Positions 1 to 8,722 of a stretch of 62,562 bases of DNA are shown one piece after another. A program made the translations under genes and the position numbers. A model generated the notes under the pieces. It saw nothing but the letters and a program-made list of their open reading frames with translations, was not told where the DNA came from and did no database searches. The stretch is from Candidatus Accumulibacter contiguus (lineage in GTDB: Bacteria > Pseudomonadota > Gammaproteobacteria > Burkholderiales > Rhodocyclaceae): assembly GCF_012940005.1 (NCBI RefSeq), contig NZ_SPMX01000011.1, positions 4-62,565 on the forward strand, written 5' to 3'. The first letter of the stretch is position 1. The number at the start of each line of letters is the position of its first letter.

Positions 1-1
1 C

Positions 2-337
2 GACCCACGCATCGACGCGCTACGTGCGAAGATCGAGGTCAGCGAAGAACCGAGGTTTTCGGCGGACTACCTGGACCCGGCCAAGCGCTCGATCGCCAAC
101 GCCGTGCAAGTCGTATTCGCTGATGGTAGCCGGACAGCAGAACTGATCTCCGAGTACCCGCTTGGGCACTGTCGTCGCCGTGCCGAAGGTATTCCCGTGC
201 TGGTCGAGAAATTCAGAACGCATCTGGCACGCCGGTTTTCTCCGGAGCAGCAAAGCCGCATCGAAGAGTCTTCGCGCGACGTATATCAACTGGGAGCCCT
301 GGCAGTGCACGATTACCTCGACCAATATGCACCCTGA
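2..337 (+). CDS. prpD: 2-methylcitrate dehydratase PrpD, C-terminal part (cut by window start)
   Basis: The open frame runs in from the left edge and ends at a stop at 335-337, giving about 111 residues of the C-terminal end of a MmgE/PrpD family protein. The segment DPRIDALRAKIEV, the ADYLDPAKRSIANAV stretch and EYPLGHCRRRAEGIP are typical of PrpD, which dehydrates 2-methylcitrate in the methylcitrate cycle that oxidises propionyl-CoA to pyruvate and succinate. The N-terminal three quarters and the catalytic core lie outside the window. Propionyl-CoA handling fits the PHA genes further along, since propionyl-CoA also feeds 3-hydroxyvalerate units. The pssA gene follows 36 bases downstream on the same strand and may be read through. 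Assignment to PrpD rather than another MmgE-like protein is by recalled similarity of the tail only. Confidence 0.85.
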   Translation, partial: DPRIDALRAKIEVSEEPRFSADYLDPAKRSIANAVQVVFADGSRTAELISEYPLGHCRRRAEGIPVLVEKFRTHLARRFSPEQQSRIEESSRDVYQLGALAVHDYLDQYAP

Positions 338-373
338 TCGGCACTCATCGATCGGACTCCTGCGCACCTTCCG

Positions 374-1756
374 ATGAGCAGCGCCCTGGCAGCAGTGGTG
401 CAGCATTTGCGTGGCCATCGTCAGTCTGCGATCGGCCTGGAAGGTCTGCCCTGCATCCCCGTGGCGGCGGCGGGTGTCCTGACCCTGTTCGGTCCGCGCG
501 AGTTCCGTGCGGCACTTCTCGAACGTATTGCCACGGCCAGCCAGCGAATCCTCATCTCGGCGCTCTATTTGCAGGATGATGAATCCGGCCGAGAACTGCT
601 GGCGGCCCTGTATGCCGCCAAAGCAGCGCGCCCATACCTGCAGATCGCGATCTTCGTTGATTGGCACCGTGCTCAGCGGGGCCTGATCGGCAAGCTGGCA
701 AGCGCCGGCAATGCTGCCCTCTACGTTGAAATGGCTCGCCGCCTCGGCCCTGGCGTCCCGATCTACGGCGTGCCGGTGCAGGGTCGGGAATGGCTGGGTG
801 TACTGCATCTGAAGGGCTTCGTCATCGATGACAGCCTGCTCTACAGCGGCGCCAGCATCAATGACGTCTATCTGTATCGCCAGGATCGCTATCGCCTCGA
901 TCGCTATCATCTGATCGAGAATCGCCCTCTTGCCGATAGCATGGCTTCGCTGCTGACGCGGATCCTGCAGGTCAATGCGGCGGTATGCCCTCTCAATACC
1001 GAGTCGCGGCCAAAAACGCCTGCTCTGCGCGGTGCGATTGTCAAGCTTCGCCGGCTTCTTGCGAAAAGTCGCTACCACATCGTTGCCGGGGCTATCGGCA
1101 GCGGCGAAGTGGGAATCACGCCGCTGCTCGGTTTCGGTAGTCGCGAAAACCAACTCAACGCAGTGATTCTGCAGTTGATCCAGCGCGCCGAGCGACGTCT
1201 GGTGTTGTTCACCCCTTATTTCAACCTGCCCCGCGTGGTTCGCCGGGCCATCGACGAAAAAATCCGGCAGCGCTGCCAGGTGACGATCGTCGTCGGCGAC
1301 AAGACCGCCAACGATTTCTACATTCCTCCTGAAGAGCCCTTCACGACGATTGGCGCACTGCCTTACCTCTACGAAACCAATCTTCGCCGCTTCTGCAAGA
1401 CTCACCAGAACGCCGTCGCCCAGGGATTGCTCGATCTGCAACTCTGGCGCCACGAGAAGCACAGCTTTCATCTCAAGGGCCTTCTGGTCGACGACGATTA
1501 CGCGCTGATCACCGGCAGCAACCTCAATCCGCGCGCTTGGCGCCTGGATCTCGAAAACGGGCTGCTGATCCACGATCCCGAGCGCCGTCTGATCGCTCAG
1601 CACCATGCGGAACTCGATCGCATCCTGGCGCACACGCGCCGACTCGATGATTACCGCTCGCTAGATGATATCGACAGTTACCCGGCGCCGGTGCAGCGCA
1701 TCCTCAAACGCCTCGCGCGAACGCGCGCGGACCGTCTGGTGAACCAGGTGCTTTGA
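374..1756 (+). CDS. pssA: CDP-diacylglycerol--serine O-phosphatidyltransferase (PssA, phospholipase D type)
   Basis: A 460-residue protein close in length to E. coli PssA (451). It makes phosphatidylserine, the precursor of phosphatidylethanolamine, at the inner face of the cytoplasmic membrane. Two phospholipase D HxK(x)4D motifs are visible: HLKGFVIDD beginning at His145 and HLKGLLVDD beginning at His366, each followed by a GS/GA-x-N segment (SGASINDVYL and GSNLNPRAW). The block DRYRLDRYHLIEN after the first motif is characteristic of the PssA subgroup rather than cardiolipin synthase. There is no signal peptide or clear membrane helix, matching the peripheral E. coli enzyme. A 537-residue open frame on the opposite strand of the same DNA is a coding shadow. 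Confidence 0.93.
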   Translation: MSSALAAVVQHLRGHRQSAIGLEGLPCIPVAAAGVLTLFGPREFRAALLERIATASQRILISALYLQDDESGRELLAALYAAKAARPYLQIAIFVDWHRAQRGLIGKLASAGNAALYVEMARRLGPGVPIYGVPVQGREWLGVLHLKGFVIDDSLLYSGASINDVYLYRQDRYRLDRYHLIENRPLADSMASLLTRILQVNAAVCPLNTESRPKTPALRGAIVKLRRLLAKSRYHIVAGAIGSGEVGITPLLGFGSRENQLNAVILQLIQRAERRLVLFTPYFNLPRVVRRAIDEKIRQRCQVTIVVGDKTANDFYIPPEEPFTTIGALPYLYETNLRRFCKTHQNAVAQGLLDLQLWRHEKHSFHLKGLLVDDDYALITGSNLNPRAWRLDLENGLLIHDPERRLIAQHHAELDRILAHTRRLDDYRSLDDIDSYPAPVQRILKRLARTRADRLVNQVL

Positions 1757-1765
1757 TCTTGGCAA

Positions 1766-3091
1766 TCAGACAAACCCGATGCCGACTTCGGAGAGCCCCA
1801 CGAGATCGATGTTGATCGCGTTCTGCGGGGTTTCGGCGGCCATCACACCCAGGCTGGCCGGTGTGTATGTGCCGTTGTCGAGCAGCTTGGTGAAGAACGC
1901 CAGCGCGTCGGGCGGGGGCGCGCCGCCGGTCACGTTGGTGTATAGCAAAGTCACCACCGCCTCGTGGCTGGCGCCTGTGCCGAGCCGGGCATCCAGCGCC
2001 AGTTGCATCAGATCCTGGTAGGACATGCCGCCATCGAGCAGGCCGAGTCCGATGCCGACATAGGCGAGGTTGTCGACCGAGGCTGCGCCGAATACTGCTC
2101 CCAGGATCTTGGCGGTCGTTCCGGCATTGCCATCGATGTCGATCGCCAGCTTGTGGTCGGAAAAATGCAGGCGTTCGACGCCGTACAGGAGGTCGTGGCC
2201 ATCGTTGCCAGAGGTGTCACCCACCGACCAGCCGCCGTCCACCACGCCCACCGCATAGCGGTCGGCAGGACCGCTGTAAGTGGCGGCGTCCTTGCCGGCG
2301 CCACCACTCAGCCTGTCGTCGCCGGCCTTGCCTTCGAGCAGGTCGTTGCCACTGCTGCCGGTCAGGGCGTCGGCAGCGGCGGTGCCCACCAGGTACTGCC
2401 CGCTGCCGCCCTGGCCGAGCGCGCCACCCAGACCGTCACCCCCATAGAGGAACATCAGTGCCGCGATGTCGTAGGGTGAATAGTCGCGGTAGGGCCCACC
2501 GACATGGGTATAGGACATCAGCGTGTTCGCCGTGTTGTCGTCGGCTCTGCTCAGGCGCACGCTGCCTTCAAAGGAGTGCTTCAGTCCCAGGGCGTGGCCC
2601 AGCTCGTGCAGGAGCACCTCGTAGCCGTTCGAACCTGCAATGGGCGCGTTGTTGCTGGCTGCTAAGTTGGCGTTGTCAAGATAGATGTAGGCGTCCGCCG
2701 TGTACGCAGTGATCGTGTTGTTACCGTCGAAAGCATAGTTGCTGCGCGTTGTGCAAAGGCCCGCAGTGCTGCTGGAGATGATGTCGGCAGCAGCGAAGTG
2801 GATGTCGGCTGCAGCACCGTCGGCGGTGGCCACGAAGTGGATGCCGGTGATTTGCGCCAGTCGCTGCAGGGCCTGCACCGCGGCAGTCTGCTGTGTGGCA
2901 TTGAAGGCCACCGGCGTGGTGCTGATCTGGCTGCCCATGTCGCTGCTATTGCCGCCGTTCAGTGCGAAGGTATAAAAGAGCGTGTTGCGTGCAGGGGTCA
3001 GCCAGTTCCAGCCGGGGCCTGTATTCAAGAGGGCATCGATATGGATCAGGCCGGAAGCGGCCTGTGTGTTGACGTCGGTGACGGTAGTCAT
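1766..3091 (-). CDS. Serralysin-like zinc metalloprotease with RTX repeat
   Basis: A 441-residue protein with the extended zinc motif HELGHALGLKH (His162, Glu163, His166, His172) and a Met-turn (LMSYTH, Met192), which places it in the metzincin/M10 group. Residues about 236-270 carry glycine-aspartate nonapeptide repeats (SSGNDLLEG, KAGDDRLSG, GAGKD) that bind calcium in RTX proteins. The last 110 or so residues resemble a DUF4214-type module. There is no N-terminal signal peptide; RTX proteins normally leave by a type I secretion system reading a C-terminal signal, and none of its transporter genes are in this window. Likely a secreted protease; the substrate is unknown. It is transcribed convergently with pssA, whose stop lies 9 bases away. 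Confidence 0.8.
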   Translation of the reverse strand: MTTVTDVNTQAASGLIHIDALLNTGPGWNWLTPARNTLFYTFALNGGNSSDMGSQISTTPVAFNATQQTAAVQALQRLAQITGIHFVATADGAAADIHFAAADIISSSTAGLCTTRSNYAFDGNNTITAYTADAYIYLDNANLAASNNAPIAGSNGYEVLLHELGHALGLKHSFEGSVRLSRADDNTANTLMSYTHVGGPYRDYSPYDIAALMFLYGGDGLGGALGQGGSGQYLVGTAAADALTGSSGNDLLEGKAGDDRLSGGAGKDAATYSGPADRYAVGVVDGGWSVGDTSGNDGHDLLYGVERLHFSDHKLAIDIDGNAGTTAKILGAVFGAASVDNLAYVGIGLGLLDGGMSYQDLMQLALDARLGTGASHEAVVTLLYTNVTGGAPPPDALAFFTKLLDNGTYTPASLGVMAAETPQNAINIDLVGLSEVGIGFV

Positions 3092-3177
3092 GGTACGCTC
3101 TTCAAGGTGGGTCGGTGGGCGCCGAGGCGATACTCAAGGCGACGGTTTCGGCACGGAGAGCCGTTTTCGTTCCTGTT

Positions 3178-3336
3178 TCACCTCGTATAAGCCTGATCGG
3201 AAATCAGATACTGCACGACGATCTGGGAGGCGATGGTGAGCAGCGCGATGAGCGACAGAGCAGTGATGTAGCGCCTGCGCAACTGATCGGCCGTCAAGGC
3301 AGCATTCAATGCGGGGATGGATTCGTTGTTCGGCAT
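3178..3336 (-). pseudogene. Truncated N-terminus of a PilJ-type sensor protein
   Basis: A 52-codon frame starting at the ATG at 3336 encodes a basic stretch (LRRRYITAL), one hydrophobic helix (SLIALLTIASQIVVQYLI) and then SDQAYTR before a stop. Many betaproteobacterial sensor kinases and chemoreceptors begin this way and continue into the PilJ-type motif NIAGRQRMLSQ, which is missing here. It is best read as the surviving head of a larger sensor gene, though a genuine single-pass membrane peptide cannot be excluded. It lies between hom and the metalloprotease on the same strand. Confidence 0.4.
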
Positions 3337-3412
3337 GTACTCACTCTCACAAGCCTCTCGTAAACCCGCACTGCAGCTGATTTTTTCGTTGCTGAGGCGA
3401 ATTCTGGTCTTC

Positions 3413-4723
3413 TTACAGCAATTCTTCCAGCCGCAAACGGATGATCCGGCCTTTGACTGCCGGCAGCGCCTCGATGCCGGCAATCGCGGTGTCGATGTTG
3501 CGCTCGACCGTCTTGTGGGTGAGCATGATGATGTCGGTCTGCTCTTCGCCTTCGCCGGGTTCGCGCTGGATCATGGCGACGATCGAGATGCCGTCGTCGG
3601 CGAGGATGCGCGTCACGTCGGCAAGCACCCCTGGGCGGTCTTCGACGCGCAGGCGCAGGTAGTAGCTGCTGACCACCTCCGAGATCGGCAGAATCGTGAG
3701 ATCGACCATCGCGTCGGGCTGGAAGGCGAGATGCGGGACGCGGTGCTCGGGGTCGGCGGTATGCATGCGCGTGACATCGACGAGATCGGCGATGACCGCC
3801 GAAGCGGTCGGTTCAGCGCCGGCGCCCTTGCCGTAGTAGAGCGTGGCGCCGACGGCGTCGCCCTTGACCAGGACCGCGTTCATCGCCCCCTCGACGTTGG
3901 CGATCAGCCGTTTGGCGGGGATCAGGGTCGGATGCACGCGCAACTCGACGCCCTCGGGGGTGCGTTTGGTGATGCCGAGCAGCTTGATGCGGTAGCCGAG
4001 CTGTTCAGCGTACCGGATGTCGGCCGCGTCGAGCTGGCTGATGCCTTCGATGTGCGCCTGCTCGAAGCTCATCGAGTTGCCGAAAGCGATCGCCGACATG
4101 ATGCTGAGCTTGTGCGCGGCGTCCACGCCCTCGACGTCGAAGGTCGGATCGGCCTCGGCGTAGCCGAGGCGCTGCGCTTCCTGGAGCACCGTGGCAAAGG
4201 ACAGGCCCTTGTCGCGCATCTCGGAGAGAATGAAGTTGGTGGTGCCGTTGATGATGCCGGCGATCCACTCGATGCGGTTGGCGGTGAGACCTTCGCGCAG
4301 TGCCTTGATGATCGGGATGCCGCCAGCGACGGCGGCCTCGAAAGCGACCATCACGCCTTGTTTCTGGGCAGCGGCAAAAATCTCGTTGCCGTGCCTGGCG
4401 AGCAAGGCCTTGTTGGCGGTGACCACGTGTTTGCCATTGGCGATCGCCTGCAGTACGAGTTCCCTGGCGACCCCGTAGCCGCCGATCAACTCGACGACGA
4501 TGTCGACCTCCGGGTCGCTGACCACCGCAAAGGCGTCGTCGGTCATCCGGCAGTTTCCACCGGTGAGCTGCCGGATCCGTTCGCGGTCCTTGTCGGCAAC
4601 GACACTGATCTGAATGGGGCGGCCGGCGCGGCGGGTGATTTCTTCAGCGTTACGCTGGAGAACGGCGTAAGTACCGCCACCGACGGTGCCGATCCCGAGA
4701 AGTCCAACGTGGATAGGTTTCAT
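3413..4723 (-). CDS. hom: Homoserine dehydrogenase
   Basis: A 436-residue monofunctional homoserine dehydrogenase, which reduces aspartate semialdehyde to homoserine with NAD(P)H in the threonine and methionine pathway. The N-terminal Rossmann motif GLLGIGTVGGGT is at residues 8-19. The catalytic domain contains AGIINGTTNFILSEM, a conserved family signature. The C-terminal 80 residues (starting around SSYYLRLRVEDRPGVLADVTRIL) form an ACT domain, where threonine feedback usually acts. It is last in an alaC-alaA-hom run on the minus strand, 80 bases after alaA. The threonine synthase gene thrC, often next to hom in related bacteria, is not present; the sensor fragment and metalloprotease occupy that place. 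Confidence 0.96.
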   Translation of the reverse strand: MKPIHVGLLGIGTVGGGTYAVLQRNAEEITRRAGRPIQISVVADKDRERIRQLTGGNCRMTDDAFAVVSDPEVDIVVELIGGYGVARELVLQAIANGKHVVTANKALLARHGNEIFAAAQKQGVMVAFEAAVAGGIPIIKALREGLTANRIEWIAGIINGTTNFILSEMRDKGLSFATVLQEAQRLGYAEADPTFDVEGVDAAHKLSIMSAIAFGNSMSFEQAHIEGISQLDAADIRYAEQLGYRIKLLGITKRTPEGVELRVHPTLIPAKRLIANVEGAMNAVLVKGDAVGATLYYGKGAGAEPTASAVIADLVDVTRMHTADPEHRVPHLAFQPDAMVDLTILPISEVVSSYYLRLRVEDRPGVLADVTRILADDGISIVAMIQREPGEGEEQTDIIMLTHKTVERNIDTAIAGIEALPAVKGRIIRLRLEELL

Positions 4724-4803
4724 AGTGCAGTCACGAGTAAGAAGTAAGGAGTAAGGTCGTGGAGAAAGCGACCGTGAGGAAGCTGCGGGGTGGACATGCC
4801 GCG

Positions 4804-6036
4804 CTACGCCTGTGTTCCGGCGCGCTTGCGATAAGCGGCGAGGAAACGCGCGATGCGGGCAATGGCATCGCGCAGATCGTCTTCATACGGCAGGAAGACG
4901 AGGCGGAAGTGATCGGGTGACGGCCAGTTGAAGCCGCTGCCCTGGACCAGCAGGACGCGCTCTTCCTGCAGCAGTTCGGCGATGAATTCCTGATCGTTGT
5001 CGATCGGATAGATCCGCGGATCGAGGCGCGGGAACATGTACAGCGCTGCCCTTGGCTTGACGCAACTGACTCCGGGGATGGCCGTGATCAGTTGATACGC
5101 GAGATCACGCTGGCGACACATGCGGCCTCCCGGCGCAACCAGATCGTCGATACTCTGATAGCCACCGAGCGCGGTCTGGATGGCGTGTTGTGCCGGCACG
5201 TTGGCGCACAGGCGCATCGAGGCGAGCATGTCGAGGCCCTCGATGTAGTCGCGCGCCTCGCGCAGGTCGCCGGAAATCACCATCCAGCCGGCGCGATAAC
5301 CACAGGAACGGTAGTTTTTCGACAGGCCGTTGAAGGTCACCGTCAGTACGTCCTGCGAGAGCGAGGCAATCGCCGTGTGCGTGGCGCCGTCGTAGAGGAC
5401 TTTGTCATACACTTCGTCGGCGTAGATGATCAGGCCGTGTTCGCGGGCGATGGCGACCATCTCGCGCAGCACACTGTCCGGATACAGCGCGCCAGTCGGG
5501 TTGTTGGGGTTGATCACCACCAGCGCGCGTGTCCGCGGTGTGATCCGGGCGCGCAGATCGTCGAGGTCGGGCAGCCAGTCATTCGCTTCATCGCAGAGAT
5601 AATGGCACGGCGTGCCGCTCGACAGGCTCACCGCAGCCGTCCACAAAGGGTAATCAGGCGCCGGCACCAGCACCTCGTCGCCGGCATTGAGCAGGGCGTT
5701 CATGGCCATCACGATCAGTTCGGAGACGCCATTACCGATGTAGATGTCTTCGAGCACGACGCCCTTGATATGCTTCTGCTGCGTGTAATGCATGATCGCC
5801 TTGCGCGCCGCGAAAATGCCTTTCGAATCCGCATACCCGGCCGCACTCGGCAGATTGCGGATCATGTCGAGCTGGATTTCCTCGGGTGCCTCGAAGCCGA
5901 AAGCCGCCAGGTTGCCGATGTTCAGCTTGATGATGTGGTGGCCTTCGTCTTCCATCTGCTTGGCCTTCTGCAGCACGGCGCCGCGAATGTCGTAGCAGAC
6001 GTTGTCCAGCTTGTTTGATTTGCGTATCGCTTTCAT
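4804..6036 (-). CDS. alaA: Alanine-synthesising aminotransferase AlaA type
   Basis: A 410-residue PLP-dependent class I/II aminotransferase very like E. coli AlaA (YfbQ): the N-terminal KSNKLDNVCYDIRG, the GNGVSELIVMAMNALL block, the CANVPAQHAIQTALGGYQSI block and the PLP-lysine motif FNGLSKNYR are all recognisable. It should form alanine from pyruvate and glutamate in the cytoplasm. It starts 9 bases after the stop of alaC on the same strand, so the two are surely co-transcribed. Having AlaA and AlaC side by side, upstream of hom, suggests a small alanine and homoserine amino-acid operon. Substrate preference is inferred from family only. Confidence 0.9.
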   Translation of the reverse strand: MKAIRKSNKLDNVCYDIRGAVLQKAKQMEDEGHHIIKLNIGNLAAFGFEAPEEIQLDMIRNLPSAAGYADSKGIFAARKAIMHYTQQKHIKGVVLEDIYIGNGVSELIVMAMNALLNAGDEVLVPAPDYPLWTAAVSLSSGTPCHYLCDEANDWLPDLDDLRARITPRTRALVVINPNNPTGALYPDSVLREMVAIAREHGLIIYADEVYDKVLYDGATHTAIASLSQDVLTVTFNGLSKNYRSCGYRAGWMVISGDLREARDYIEGLDMLASMRLCANVPAQHAIQTALGGYQSIDDLVAPGGRMCRQRDLAYQLITAIPGVSCVKPRAALYMFPRLDPRIYPIDNDQEFIAELLQEERVLLVQGSGFNWPSPDHFRLVFLPYEDDLRDAIARIARFLAAYRKRAGTQA

Positions 6037-6045
6037 TGTCTTGGC

Positions 6046-7230
6046 CTAGAGCAGGCCGTCCTTCCTGAACATGTCCTTGATGCCGCGAATCGCCTGGCGG
6101 GTGCGTTCCTCGTTTTCGATCAGCGCGAAACGCACGTGATCGTCGCCGTACTCGCCGAAACCGATACCGGGAGACACCGCCACCCGCGCCTCGTTGAGCA
6201 GCTTCTTGGCAAACTCGAGCGAACCCATCTGCTGATAGGCAGCGGGAATTTTCGCCCAGATGTACATCGACGCCCTGGGTATCTCGACCATCCAGCCGGC
6301 TTCGTGCAGCCCTTTGGCAAGCACGTTGCGACGACCCTGATAAAGTTGGCGCACTTCCTCGACACAGTCCTGAGGACCGTCAAGCGCGATCACCGAGGCG
6401 ACCTGGATCGGCGTGAACGTGCCGTAGTCGTGATAACTCTTGATGCGCACCAGGGCGTTGCACAGTTCCTGGTTGCCAACCATGTAGCCGACCCGCCAAC
6501 CGGCCATGTTGTAGCTCTTCGACATGGTGAAGAATTCGACGGCGACCTCGCGTGCGCCTTCGACCTGCATGATCGAGGGTGCCCGGTAACCGTCGAAGGT
6601 GATGTCGGCGTAGGCCAGGTCATGCACCACCAGAATGTCGTGCTGCCTGGCCAGAGCCACGATACGCTCGAAGAAATCCAGGTCTACGCAGCGCGCCGTC
6701 GGATTGCTCGGAAAGCCGAGAATCATCATTTTTGGTTTCGGAATCGACTCGCGGATGGCGCGTTGTACCTCCTCGATGAAGTCGACATCCGGCGTCATGC
6801 GTACCGACCGGATGTCGGCGCCAGCGATGATCGCCCCATAGATGTGAATCGGGTACGACGGGTTGGGCACCAGGACGGTATCGCCGCGATCCAGGGTGGC
6901 AAGCATCAGATGCGCGAGGCCTTCCTTCGACCCGATGGTCACCACGGCTTCGCTGTCCGGGTCGAAGCTGATGTCGTAGCGCCGCTGATACCAGTCGCAA
7001 ATCGCTCGCCGCAGGCGTGGAATCCCCTTGGAAATCGAATAGCCGTGCGTATTCTCGCGCAGCGCCGCTTCGACCAGCTTGTCGGTGATGTGCTGCGGCG
7101 TCGGGCCGTCCGGGTTGCCCATGCTCATGTCGATGATGTCTTCACCGCGCCGACGGGCGGCCATCTTCAACTCGGCGGTGATGCTAAACACATAGGGGGG
7201 CAAGCGTTTGATGCGCGAAAACTCTCTCAT
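6046..7230 (-). CDS. alaC: Alanine transaminase AlaC type
   Basis: A 394-residue aminotransferase that follows E. coli AlaC (YfdZ) closely through its length: [64 protein letters not shown] and [16 protein letters not shown], where the lysine of SKSYN carries PLP. It converts pyruvate plus glutamate to alanine. It is first in the minus-strand run alaC-alaA-hom and is divergent from the Mth938-like gene, with 145 bases between them for both promoters. Confidence 0.93.
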   Translation of the reverse strand: MREFSRIKRLPPYVFSITAELKMAARRRGEDIIDMSMGNPDGPTPQHITDKLVEAALRENTHGYSISKGIPRLRRAICDWYQRRYDISFDPDSEAVVTIGSKEGLAHLMLATLDRGDTVLVPNPSYPIHIYGAIIAGADIRSVRMTPDVDFIEEVQRAIRESIPKPKMMILGFPSNPTARCVDLDFFERIVALARQHDILVVHDLAYADITFDGYRAPSIMQVEGAREVAVEFFTMSKSYNMAGWRVGYMVGNQELCNALVRIKSYHDYGTFTPIQVASVIALDGPQDCVEEVRQLYQGRRNVLAKGLHEAGWMVEIPRASMYIWAKIPAAYQQMGSLEFAKKLLNEARVAVSPGIGFGEYGDDHVRFALIENEERTRQAIRGIKDMFRKDGLL

Positions 7231-7337
7231 GATTCAGTCTCTGGAAATGGTCTGCGTTCTTGACGAGCCATCGATCAGCATGTGGCACAGGCAGTGATTG
7301 CGCGTTGCCGGCGTCTGAACGTGATCAGCAAAAAAGC

Positions 7338-7343
7338 TATAAT
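7338..7343 (+). promoter_or_regulatory. Candidate -10 box for the Mth938-like gene
   Basis: A perfect TATAAT lies 32 bases before the ATG at 7376, in the divergent gap next to alaC. The matching -35 (CTGAAC at 7315-7320, spacing 17) is weak. Predicted from sequence only. Confidence 0.45.
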
Positions 7344-7375
7344 CCTACTTTATCGTATTGCGCACCGCAATTTTC

Positions 7376-7747
7376 ATGAAACTGCAACTCGAGAACACCA
7401 GCGGTCTGAACACTTTTACCGCTTACGGAGAAGACTACGTCAGCGTGAACGGCGTCCGTCACCACTGCAATCTGCTGGTGCTGCCCGATCGCCTGCTGCC
7501 AAACTGGACGCAGGCGACTTTCGAAACACTGAGCGTCGCCGATATCGAACTGCTCGCCGCACTGGATTCCGAAGTCGTTCTGCTGGGTACTGGCCAGCGG
7601 CTGCGCTTTCCGAGCCCGGAACTGATGCGACCATTGCTGCGAGCACAGAAGGGGATCGAAGTGATGGATGTTCCGGCCGCGTGTCGCACCTACAACATTC
7701 TGATCGGTGAAGGACGCAAGGTCGCCGTCGGCCTGCTCCTTGTCTGA
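7376..7747 (+). CDS. Mth938-like (DUF498) domain protein
   Basis: A 123-residue protein of the Mth938/NDUFAF3 fold family. Diagnostic parts are FTAYGEDYVSVNG near the start, the central LLGTGQRLRFPSPEL and the cysteine-containing VMDVPAACRTYNILIGEGRKVAVGLLL at the end. The mitochondrial relative helps assemble complex I, but the bacterial role is not established, so none is given. I chose the ATG at 7376, which gives the usual start MKLQLE, over an in-frame start 18 bases upstream. The ArnD-like gene follows 57 bases downstream on the same strand and may share the transcript. Confidence 0.85.
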   Translation: MKLQLENTSGLNTFTAYGEDYVSVNGVRHHCNLLVLPDRLLPNWTQATFETLSVADIELLAALDSEVVLLGTGQRLRFPSPELMRPLLRAQKGIEVMDVPAACRTYNILIGEGRKVAVGLLLV

Positions 7748-7804
7748 GCGCGCTCGGCGATCGCCGGCAGGTTTTGCCAGAACACAGCCACGGTTCCCGT
7801 GCCG

Positions 7805-8683
7805 ATGAAGCGAATCGCCCTCAAGATCGACGTCGACACCTGCCGCGGCACGCTGGTTGGTGTGCCGGCGTTGATCGAGATGCTGCAGCGGCACGACGCT
7901 GCCGGCAGTTTCTTTTTCTCGCTCGGTCCGGACTGCAGCGGTCGGGAAACGCGCCAGGCCTCGCCAGGCCGTTACTACGATCTCCGCACTCGCCTCTACG
8001 GGCTGCTCCTGCCGGCACCGGATATCGGCAGGCGCGGCGCCGAGAGCATGCGGCAGGCACATGCTGCCGGTTTTGAAGTCGCCATCCACACCTGGAATCG
8101 CGTGCGCTGGGAAAGCCGCGTCTACACTGCCGACAACGCCTGGATCGAAGCCCAAATGGCGCAGGCCTACCGACGTTTCGAAGCGCTTTTCGGCGAGCCA
8201 CCGCAGGCGCACGGCGCTGCCGCTTGGCGGATGAATCGCCATGCTCTGCGCCTGACACAACGCCTGGGCTTTGCTTACGCCAGCGATTGCCGGGGGAAAT
8301 TCCCGTTCATCCCGGTCATTGACGGCGAACTCGTGCACTGCCCGCAACTTCCGACGACGCTACCCACCTTCGACGAACTGCTGCTTCCGGCAGCCGCGTC
8401 TGTGGATCAGGCCGTCGAGCGGCTTCTCGAAGAGACCGGCAATACCGGCGGCGAGCACGTGTTCACTTTGCGTGCCGAACTGGAGGGGATGAAGTTCGGC
8501 AATGCTTTCGAGCGTCTGCTCGTCGAGTGGAAAAACCAGGGTTATCAACTGGTTGCTCTGCGCGACCTGCTGAGTTCGCGCAAGCTCGCGACCCTGCCGC
8601 GTCACAACGTCATATTTGCCGAGATCCCGGGTCGCTCCGGTACGCACATGCTGCAGGGCGGCGCATTTCTGCCGCCTGAATGA
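7805..8683 (+). CDS. ArnD-like polysaccharide deacetylase
   Basis: A 292-residue NodB-type deacetylase most like ArnD, which removes the formyl group from undecaprenyl-phosphate 4-formamido-arabinose during lipid A modification. Matching features are the start KRIALKIDVDTCRGTLVGVP with the first metal-binding aspartates, SFFFSLGPD, the histidine block AIHTWNRVRWE, and AAAWRMNRHAL followed by YASDCRG. No other arn genes are in the window, so aminoarabinose addition here is only a possibility. The protein may instead deacetylate another lipid-linked sugar. An in-frame GTG lies six bases upstream, but the ATG at 7805 gives the usual N-terminus. A strong hairpin follows the stop directly. Confidence 0.75.
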   Translation: MKRIALKIDVDTCRGTLVGVPALIEMLQRHDAAGSFFFSLGPDCSGRETRQASPGRYYDLRTRLYGLLLPAPDIGRRGAESMRQAHAAGFEVAIHTWNRVRWESRVYTADNAWIEAQMAQAYRRFEALFGEPPQAHGAAAWRMNRHALRLTQRLGFAYASDCRGKFPFIPVIDGELVHCPQLPTTLPTFDELLLPAAASVDQAVERLLEETGNTGGEHVFTLRAELEGMKFGNAFERLLVEWKNQGYQLVALRDLLSSRKLATLPRHNVIFAEIPGRSGTHMLQGGAFLPPE

Positions 8684-8709
8684 AGAAGGGCGGCCAAGGC
8701 CGCCCTTCT
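8684..8709. terminator. Bidirectional hairpin between the ArnD-like and Bax inhibitor genes
   Basis: Twelve-base arms AGAAGGGCGGCC and GGCCGCCCTTCT separated by AA begin at the base after the ArnD-like stop. The two flanking genes converge on it, so it probably ends transcription from both sides. There is no long U-run. Confidence 0.65.
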
Positions 8710-8722
8710 GTGCAGGACACGA

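Noticed and set aside
20-1633. 537-codon open frame on the minus strand
   Set aside because: It lies antisense to pssA, whose catalytic motifs are intact. The product has no recognisable domain and is explained by GC-rich codon bias.
3317-4747. 476-codon plus-strand frame
   Set aside because: Antisense to hom, with an Asp/Gly/Val-rich composition typical of a shadow frame.
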